A stretch of 64,000 nt of DNA, from positions 28,870,664 through 28,934,663 of the forward strand of contig NW_022145601.1 in the NCBI RefSeq assembly GCF_000002235.5. The letters run 5' to 3'. The notes beneath the pieces are model-generated. The model saw only the letters and a program-made list of their open reading frames with translations. It made no database searches and had not been told where the DNA came from. Shown in pieces: positions 57,201-64,000 of this stretch. Each line of letters opens with the position of its first letter. Position 1 is the first letter of the stretch. Source of the DNA: Strongylocentrotus purpuratus (Eukaryota; Echinodermata; Echinoidea; Camarodonta; Strongylocentrotidae). The position numbers and the translations under genes are program-made.

Positions 57201-57509
57201 AGTCATCATTTAAAACAGAGTTAAAGCTCTTCTACATAAATAAGAATAATAATAGCCTAATAGTCCACTCCAAATTTTATTAAACCGAAACAGAAATTCT
57301 TTTTGCCCAATTGATCGTGAGCCCTGCAGCCACTGAGCAGCACCAGATCGACGTTGCTCTATCCCTTATTGTTGAACGCCAAACAAGGTAGCAACAACTC
57401 CCATCTTTTAACGTCTTTTGGTATGACATGTAGCTGCAAAGGGACACAATAATCTATTATCTTTTTCCACAATAAGGAATTTAAATGAAATAATTGGTAT
57501 TTATATTAA
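54240..57509. other. VWA5B 3' UTR and downstream intergenic DNA
   Basis: AT-rich without coding signal. The polyadenylation site cannot be fixed: AATAAA hexamers occur for example near 56348 and 57056. A hairpin-family copy lies at 56051-56126, a half copy at 57169-57205, and a telomere-like CCTAACCCTAAACCTAACC segment at about 56750-56790. Confidence 0.45.
56051..56126. repeat. ~75-bp hairpin family, copy H
   Basis: CTGTTTGCTGCCAAAAGGAC pairs with GGTAATTCCCTTTTGGCTCC followed by AAACAG. Both ends are well preserved, and the outer boundary is CTGTTTG/CAAACAG. Confidence 0.65.
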
Positions 57510-58058
57510 AGGTACTATGTCCCATTTGCAGGCCCCAAAAATGAAAAGGTTTAATTCCAACAGCATTTGAGAGATAATACTAATTTAGAACTTCCCTAAA
57601 AAAAGGGGGGGGGGGCTTGAAAATGTTGTTAAGTGGGAAAATAACGACTATTAGTTGTCGAATTGACTTAAGAGCTATATAGCCAGTAAGTAATAGTCTG
57701 ATTTTCAGACCACTGTACAGAATGGTCGTACGTTTTATGCTGCGCAAAGATTCAATCAGTTTAATTTTGGCCATTACAAGAAATGAGTTAAACATGTAGA
57801 CAAATGCTCAAGTACACTTTACAGCTCATTTTATGTATGTTATTACCAAAGAAGAAAAAAAAGCCAGTCAGTCACTCAATAGTGTCTGACGGTGAAGTCT
57901 AGCAAGTAAACGGGTTTCCTTGCATAATTTGAATATTAGGACACTGCTAGCATTTAAATTTTACAGGTAGGACATACATGACATATTCATAATTCCTCAT
58001 CTGCAAAATTCTACAGAATTTGATGTTGGCTGCAAAAGGGACATACATGTAGTGTCTT
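57510..58058. mobile_element. Probable TTAA-flanked element (549 bp)
   Basis: TTAA at 57506-57509 and 58059-58062 brackets ends reading AGGTACTATGTCCCATTTGC and, inverted, AAGACACTACATGTATGTCC followed by CTTTTGCAGCC. The pairing is imperfect but shares TATGTCCC and TTTGCAG in order. It is an older TTAA-type MITE. Confidence 0.5.
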
Positions 58059-60069
58059 TTAATGTTTAATACAATTTGAGAAAGTACATGTCTTTTATTA
58101 AAGTAAGGTACTTTTCATGTAAATTCATGATGTGATGTTCAAGGACTGCTGTGACCTCTGACCTAGAGTACCTCCCCCCCCCTCCCCCTACATGCATAAC
58201 AGTACTTCCCCTTAAATGACCGAAATAATAAATAAGTGAGCGGGACAGACTTATGTACAAACTGACAAACAGATGAGCTGAAAGACTGACTGACAGACAC
58301 ACAGACAACAATTTAGTATGGTAAAGTCTTTGGGTCTGGAGAAAACAATAGTGACCCCCCCCCCCCCATTCAGTAATTGTATTCTTCAGAAAAAAATGTA
58401 AACCTGCATTTGGTTAGTTGTTAAAGTCCGGGTTGCATAATATTTAAAACCTTTGTGTTTTTAAAGTAAAGTAAATTTCCCTTTAAAAGAAAGACCAGTG
58501 TGTTCACTTTTGTATACATAATGTCAATATTTGTTGAGGAAAGTATAATATGACAAGTGACACGCTTTGTACAGTGCACTGACACATCTTGAAAAAGAAG
58601 TATTGTAAGATGATTAAATATCTTGGCATATATTGTGGTCTGACTGCATACACAAGCACATCACACAATCATCTACTTTGAGCACATCTCTTCATATAAA
58701 TATGCTTTCATTGGAATCTTTTAAAGGGAGAGGAAAAAAGAGAGGGCATTCAGCATTTCAAACAATCTACATACAGGTATTAGCGGGTATGTTTCATGCA
58801 AGGAACATATTAGTTTGTATATATTACTGTGAAGCCTTTACTTTGTTCTGTCATTAAGGAGGGGCAATCTAAACTCTTCAAAAAAAGTTCTGCAATTCTA
58901 GTTTAAGCGTTGCAGCGGCAAACAAAACGTTGTGATCTTTTAGTTTCCTTATTGACCACATTGCGAGACAAACTAATATCACTAGCGATATAATTTTCGA
59001 TATTTCTCGTTATAATATTATATATGACATTGGTATCATTGAAAAGCCTGTTTATTCTCCTTTACAATGACGCACCATTTCTAATGATTATGTAATCACA
59101 GAATGTGCAGTTCACCTGAATATTGGGCCAAGTCAAAAGTAAAATTTTGCAAAATGCAATTGTTATTTCTTCAAAACATAATACATTGTCTAAACAAATG
59201 ATGAATAATCTATTGACAATAAAGGGGAATAAAGAGGATTTTCAATGATAGTATGAAAATAAACAAACGAGAGAGATATCAATGCTAAAACTTGACTTCA
59301 AGATCTTCTTTTGAGGAGTTTATATCAGAATACTGTCGTTATTTCATGGTGTTTTATTCAAGAAATGCTTTCTTGCCTTTATTTCTGTACAAGTATTATG
59401 TGCATATGAATATGTCTTGCTTTGCAAAATAAAATGATACAGATTATATGAACAATAATCAAAGTACAACATGTTTATTTTGGTTTGATTTGAAATTGAT
59501 TCTTGCTTGGTGAATTGTGAAATTTACAATAGTGTTAGATGAAGATGTATCCTTAGACCGGTAAGTGCTTTCTGTATTAAAGTTATTAAAATCTACCTAT
59601 CATTCGATGTCCAGAAATTCTGTCTGTTAGTAATTTAAAATGGCGAGAACAGTTTGCGCCACTTTGAAATAACTGCAACCATGTATCTTTATGCAAAGCA
59701 GATGTACACTAGGTATAAATAACACAATTTTGCAGCAATTGAATTGAAATTGAGAAAATATCATCATTTATTTGCTCAAAATCTTGATACGCATCACTTT
59801 ATGATTAAAACATTGTACAGGAATTCATTTGGTCACATCAAATACCAAATTCTCACAAGAAATTTTCCTAAGTGTAATTTTTAATACATGATTAATTATA
59901 TAATCAGCTTGAAAAATAGTGTATGCTTTTCAAATTGACTCCATCTTTAAATTAACAATAACTCTCTCTCAATACTTAAAGACCAATCTTAAAAGGGGTC
60001 CAATTTGTAATATAAATCTTATACGATCACTTTATGAACGTTTTAATAATAGTAATTTTGTATACCCAG
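58059..60069. other. Intergenic stretch, no recognised gene
   Basis: C runs lie at 58167-58190 and 58356-58367. The rest is AT-rich without a feature I can support. Confidence 0.4.
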
Positions 60070-60282
60070 AGAAGCCCCATCAGCTTCAATACTGTTCTTC
60101 CTTAGGGCCCTGCAATTATTATTACCCCAGCAATCGCCAGGTACCCATTTACCCCTCGGTGGAGGGTGGCAAGTGTGGATTAATGCCTTACCAAAGGAAG
60201 TTAGGGCCAGACTGAGATTTGAATACTCGGCCAATTGAATGGGAGTCGAGTGAATGAGCCACTATACCACGACACATCCACA
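60070..60282 (-). mobile_element. tRNA-headed SINE, copy 3
   Basis: On the minus strand the head at 60281 reads TGTGGATGTGTCGTGGTATA then GTGGCTCA (A-box-like) and GTATTCAAATCTC (B-box-like). The body shares CACACTTGCCACCCTCC and AATGGGTACCTGGCG with the copies at 4510 and 26939. All three copies lie in the same orientation. Confidence 0.72.
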
Positions 60283-61111
60283 TGTATACCTACTATCTGT
60301 ATACATATATTTACTGGTATATAAACCTTGTTTCCAACATGATAATACTGTTTCTCAATTCAGATGTAAGTTCTGGCAGGAAGTGGCACAATAATTTGAT
60401 TACTGACAAATTTGATATAACAAGCTACATGTAAAAAGTCTCCAGGGCTTTATTGCAGACCCTCATATTGTTTGCACACTATGAGAGGCTCTTCTACAAT
60501 ATTTCAATTTTTGTTTGTTAACACCAGCTTGTTCTCTCTTATTACCAGTACTTTGATTCTATATAGTATGTATAAATGAACACTTGTTTATTCTGCTGAC
60601 CTTATAACATGGACATAACGGTACATGTAGTTCAATTGATTATAAATTTGCCTTTGGATATTACAAAGGTCATCCCTGAAAGACTTTATATGGTAAATAA
60701 AAATGATTAACATTTGGTTATAAAAGGTATTTTCAAAGGAATTCTAAACAACTAACACCAGCCACATAATCTAGCTTCCCATTGTTTTTAGGACAAATTT
60801 CCTTGGAAATTCTATCAAGATTTTCAAATGATAAAGTAGCTCTAACATTATCCAGCGTCAAAACCTGATTACTATTCCAATATTTGACACCCAAATCTCT
60901 TAATTTTGATCAAACATGTATTGACAGTTCATCAAAACAAATCATTGAATTAATGTTAGCATTGTCATGATTCAAATACAAAATATTATGATCATAAACA
61001 TGTAGCACATAGATTTTGTTAATTTGACTTAATGATTCTTCTTTGCCAAGCTAAAAACACCATAACATGATTTTGTCTTTTTTCCACCTTTTTTTTCATT
61101 TCTACATCTAC
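60283..61111. other. Intergenic stretch, no recognised feature
   Basis: AT-rich. There is nothing I can name between the SINE and the MITE at 61116. Confidence 0.4.
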
Positions 61112-61115
61112 TTAA

Positions 61116-61490
61116 AGGTAAAGACCAGTATTGGAAACGCCCCCCTCTCAAAAAATGAAATGCAAGCTCTTATTACCTATCATGTGAAAGAATATGTTTT
61201 GACAAATACGTGATCATACAAATTTTGCTGAGAAACCGCCTACTAATTGATATATTTGGGACATTTTTATATCTATTTGGACCTGATAGATATAACGCAC
61301 GTGTCGCATAGTCCCATATACACCTTTCTGTGTACAGTGCTTGTAACTTTACCAAGACTGGGCAAAAATTTATTATCATTTTGATGATTCCAGAACCTTG
61401 CAGTAGACACCAATACTTACTCACCCTTTTTCTGATCGATTCCACATTTCTTTCAAGATGCAATTGCATGACCAGAACTGATCTTTATAT
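61116..61490 (+). mobile_element. AGGTAAAGACCAGT MITE family, complete copy 2
   Basis: Flanked by TTAA at 61112-61115 and 61491-61494. The left end is AGGTAAAGACCAGTATTGG. The right end AACTGATCTTTATAT is its eroded inverse. 375 bp and non-coding. It serves as the reference for copies at 7763, 22141 and 39614. Confidence 0.82.
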
Positions 61491-61680
61491 TTAACAGTAA
61501 CAAAACTGATCAATTTGAATATTTAAAAAAAATCTTTAACATGACATGACAAAAAATAAATAAAACCCTGATACTGAAAAACCTAAGCAAAAAGGACTGA
61601 CTACAAAAAAATAACCCTCAAAATGACACTTAATCTAATTTTTGTGAGAAGAAATGCATACCAAGCCAAAATTACTTCAG

Positions 61681-61686
61681 TTTATT
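61681..61686 (-). promoter_or_regulatory. Candidate polyadenylation signal for ALG3
   Basis: TTTATT on the plus strand is AATAAA on the ALG3 strand, about 535 bases past its stop codon. It is a plausible 3' end signal. The choice among AT-rich alternatives is not proven. Confidence 0.35.
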
Positions 61687-62218
61687 TGAAAAATTGCAGC
61701 ATCTGAGCATAGACTGTGTTTGCACTGAAGAAAATGTACTACAGTTTTAGATCTCTACATGTAGGTCATCGTTCAGATAGAAATAACATAAGTTAGAGAT
61801 TTCGTCTCAAACGCAACGCAGCATCTTGGTGAAATTAGATGTATTTGTTAAAAAACTCAAAGTAAAGTATAACCGGTACATAGAAATTGGGGATGTCACA
61901 ACATGAACAAATAAATTACTGTAGATAATATACATGTTAAATTTGAGTTGTTGTTTTGGAGATTTTATGATTTTTAATGATTGTTTCATTTAAAGGGCCA
62001 AGAAAATGAATGAATAAAATTCATTGTGCAGTGATTTTTACATCTCCTCCCACTGTCTTCTGCTTAATGTATGACTATATTCAGTATACTACATAAAGAA
62101 TGCACAATGCCAAGACAGGGACGTTCCTTAACTCCGACGGACAAGGCATATGGCAAGCAGAAATCTTCCAAATAAATTTTGTCAAAATTATACCAAATAT
62201 ACTTCAAAATGATAGTAC

Positions 62219-62396
62219 TTATTCATCTTTGATGTCTTGTGTCATCTGTGAACGAGCTGCAGCCCTTCTCCTCTCCTCCTTATTGCGCCACAGGCCGACG
62301 AGAATAAGCAGATGACAACAATGGAGGGCGCCAGAGCTAAGCGCCGTCGAAGGGTAGGTGTTCCAACAAAGTTCTATGACTCCAAGAATCAATAAT
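62219..62396 (-). CDS. ALG3: ALG3 terminal exon
   Basis: The acceptor TCTTATTGCAG on the minus strand ends at 62397. The exon supplies one base of the split arginine, then [40 protein letters not shown] and a charged tail ([18 protein letters not shown]) ending in TAA at 62219-62221. A hydrophobic helix ([12 protein letters not shown]) is followed by the cytosolic-type basic tail. ELxWNTYPST and ALHxCHxxIL are conserved in ALG3. The frame on the opposite strand at 62100-62315 is a shadow. Confidence 0.94.
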
Positions 62397-63519
62397 CTGC
62401 AATAAGAGAGAAGAGGTCATATATTTAGATAAAAAATTAACACCCGAAAATAATTTTACATAAATGAATATTCAGATTAGGTTATACTTTACCAGCTTCA
62501 GTCAACTAATGGAAGAATCAGTGGACTGCCACAGTCAATGTTTGTCACACTTACAGTGTTATGTTCCATTTCATCCAAACAATGAGACAGTCTGGGTTTT
62601 CAATCTATAGTGAATGCAGAGTTAAAGATTACAAGTTTTGGGCCAAATAAAATGATTTTTCCATCTGTAATTTCCCGATTAATAGATTAAGTATTGTGGT
62701 CATTCACCTAGAGGGCAGCTATCTTGACTCTTTCACAAGAAAAAGCGAAAGGAGATATGAGACTTTACTTGGGCTATCCTCTCCAGACTTAATTATAATA
62801 CAAGTGTGTCTTCCACGAACATATATTGACTACTCAACATTTTGTCATGCTATGTGTACAATTGATAATCTGGAGTTATTGTCGTAAGATAGCCTAGTGA
62901 AATGTATTGGCAGTAAAAACACATGCCAGGAAAGAAAAAAAAAGGCATCAACTTTGGTCCCGAAGGTGGATTTAAAGTTACAATCTGGCATATCTGACTG
63001 ACATATACATTATATGATTTAGCCTAATCAAGTCCATAGAGGCATATTACCAGTTCCATGTTCTTGTAAGATGAACAACCACAATGCCATAAATCATGAT
63101 TTTTCCACAATTATGCCTTTTGAGTTCCAAAGGTGTCTTTTCGTGCTACCAAAGGTTGTGTGTGACATTACTCTTGTGGATGTGCGTCCTTTTAAAGACC
63201 GTCAACACTACTGGGCCAGAAGGGATTAGACCACACAGCGAGGTCACTGACAGGTGGCTATCGCATTAACTCAGCTCTCAACTAACATAAGAAAAAGAGG
63301 ATCATGGGGGACCAACAGGCACCGATTAGGGAAGTTTTCTATATAGAGGGAGCAAGTAGCTACAAGTAGGACAGTGGGGCTTGAAATCTTACCTTATCAT
63401 GTCTGAGTAGTCTGTGGTCCACAGGAGATAAGGCAGAGTGTGGAAATACCAGACATAGAACTGATAGTGAAGGGTACGACTGAAAACCATGCCAACGAAG
63501 TTAGATGTGAAGAGGGTAC
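62219..63519 (-). CDS. ALG3: ALG3, dolichyl-P-Man:Man5GlcNAc2-PP-dolichol alpha-1,3-mannosyltransferase, last two exons
   Basis: Minus-strand exons 63393-63519 and 62219-62396 join through a split arginine codon (AG plus A) and encode the C-terminal ~100 residues of ALG3, a polytopic ER-membrane GT58 glycosyltransferase. It uses dolichyl-phosphate mannose to make Man6GlcNAc2-PP-dolichol on the lumenal side. The match to human ALG3, recalled from memory, is close: [33 protein letters not shown] and [20 protein letters not shown]. Upstream exons lie beyond 64000. The gene converges on VWA5B. Confidence 0.93.
62397..63392 (-). other. ALG3 last intron (996 bp)
   Basis: The donor GTAAGA (minus strand, 63392 downward) and acceptor TTGCAG are canonical. 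62397-63190 shows no feature. 63191-63381 is a truncated foldback MITE. Confidence 0.85.
63191..63381. mobile_element. TTAA foldback MITE, truncated copy next to the ALG3 splice donor
   Basis: It matches the central spacer and right arm of the element at 20955-21331 over about 190 bp (AAGACCGTCAACACTACTGG, CACACAGCGAGGTCACTGAC, GTTTTCTATATAGAGGGAGC, GGACAGTGGGGCT). The left arm is missing. The expected TTAA after GGCT has become TGAA. The end lies 10 bases from the donor GT of the ALG3 intron. Confidence 0.85.
63393..63519 (-). CDS. ALG3: ALG3 penultimate exon
   Basis: The minus strand reads [40 protein letters not shown] and I, ending AG before [23 protein letters not shown] is nearly invariant in ALG3. 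The 5' boundary is taken after TATAGTAG, which leaves GT to complete a codon. An alternative acceptor three bases earlier (ATATAG) would also keep the frame, so the start is uncertain by 3 nt. Confidence 0.9.
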
Positions 63520-63643
63520 CTACTATATGTACAGTGGAGTCAAGGAGAATAGCAAGCAAGCATTGTATCACAGAACCAAGTACAATTCTAGTGAGATTTG
63601 ATATATTAGGTGTCAGATTTCGTTATATTTAAGATCTGAAGGT

Positions 63644-63832
63644 GTTGAGAAGCAAATACTGCAAGGAGCAGTCGAAGGAAAACGGGGTAGAGGTCGTCCA
63701 CCAATATCTTGGACTGATGATATCAAGAAAGTGTCTGGACAAGGAATGAAAGGTGCAACACAAATGGAAGGTGAAAGAGTTGCATGGCGTGCTCTCGTGA
63801 AAACCACAGCAGCGCTTTACAGCACCACCTGA
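63644..63832 (+). pseudogene. LINE reverse-transcriptase C-terminal fragment
   Basis: The plus strand reads VEKQILQGAVEGKRGRGRPP, ISWTDDIKKVSGQGMKGATQ and EGERVAWRALVKTT before a TGA at 63830-63832. The pattern basic-RGRPP-x-WTDDI followed by an RxxWRxLV-type helix is the usual C-terminal tail of RTE/Jockey-like non-LTR retrotransposon polymerases, recalled from family knowledge. Only about 60 residues remain, typical of a 5'-truncated insertion, within the ALG3 intron upstream of 63519. Confidence 0.7.
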
Positions 63833-64000
63833 AGTTGATGCTGAAGTATTAAAATTGCATCACGCTCAAATAAGACATATTACATATTACAGGTATATCG
63901 AATTATCATTACCATTATTCATTATCAAATTGTCATTATCATTATAGTACTGCCAGAGTTCATTGCTAATTGATCCCTGGACTGTCCTACAATTGATGCT
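63833..64000. other. ALG3 upstream intron, right edge of the window
   Basis: AT-rich with ATTATCATTATC words, probably the 3' tail microsatellite of the LINE fragment. No exon is seen. Confidence 0.4.

Noticed and set aside
62100-62315. Plus-strand 71-codon frame
   Set aside because: Antisense shadow of the ALG3 terminal exon.
1-64000. Retrovirus-like, LTR or Polinton-type elements
   Set aside because: I looked for long direct terminal repeats and for protease, integrase, capsid or envelope-like frames and saw none. The only reverse-transcriptase traces are LINE tails.

Overview
This window looks like genomic DNA from a marine deuterostome invertebrate, most likely an echinoderm such as a sea urchin. 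The reasons are intron-rich animal genes with canonical GT/AG splice sites, an AT-rich background full of ACATGTACATGTA-type words, very long CT/GA microsatellites, and many tRNA-headed SINEs and foldback MITEs. The genus cannot be fixed from the sequence alone.

Two host genes are present, both partial. On the + strand, ten exons between 252 and 53860 encode the C-terminal ~1140 residues of a VWA5B1/VWA5B2-type protein (VIT plus von Willebrand A family). All nine internal exon junctions are phase-consistent and the summed coding length (3423 nt) is an exact multiple of three ending at a TAG. The N-terminal VIT exons lie upstream of the window. On the - strand, two exons (63393-63519 and 62219-62396) encode the C-terminal ~100 residues of ALG3, the ER mannosyltransferase that adds the sixth mannose to the lipid-linked N-glycan precursor. 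The two genes converge tail to tail with about 8.4 kb between their stop codons. From memory the same convergent pair, VWA5B2 and ALG3, sits at human 3q27.1, so this appears to be deeply conserved microsynteny.

Layout. 1-251 is intron. 252-1039 is the exon holding most of the vWA domain. 1040-34366 is a 33-kb intron that splits the vWA domain. It holds CT/GA tracts, a 130-bp tandem array with an inverted related array (12190-13600), and a nested repeat structure at 14591-26076. The outer part of that structure is an 11.5-kb segment with inverted ends and iterated TACACGATT motifs. Inside it is an 8.6-kb segment whose ends are kilobase arrays of the palindrome AACCATGGTT. The intron ends in a 4-kb GA-rich region with a recurring landmark. 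From 34367 to 53860 the remaining exons are spaced by introns carrying MITEs, a ~171-bp satellite-like array (46574-47285) and a 750-bp G-free C-rich minisatellite ending at the splice acceptor of the exon at 52235. From 53861 to 62218 lie the two 3' ends and intergenic DNA, including a foldback MITE immediately after the VWA5B stop codon. From 62219 to the end are the ALG3 exons, a truncated TTAA-type foldback element that stops about 10 bases from an ALG3 splice donor, and a LINE fragment.

The most unusual material is repeat biology: the nested palindromic element, a dispersed family of ~70-bp hairpins (at least eight full and two half copies), and several TTAA-flanked MITE families. I saw no retrovirus-like or Polinton-like element, no true tRNA or rRNA gene, and no CRISPR array.
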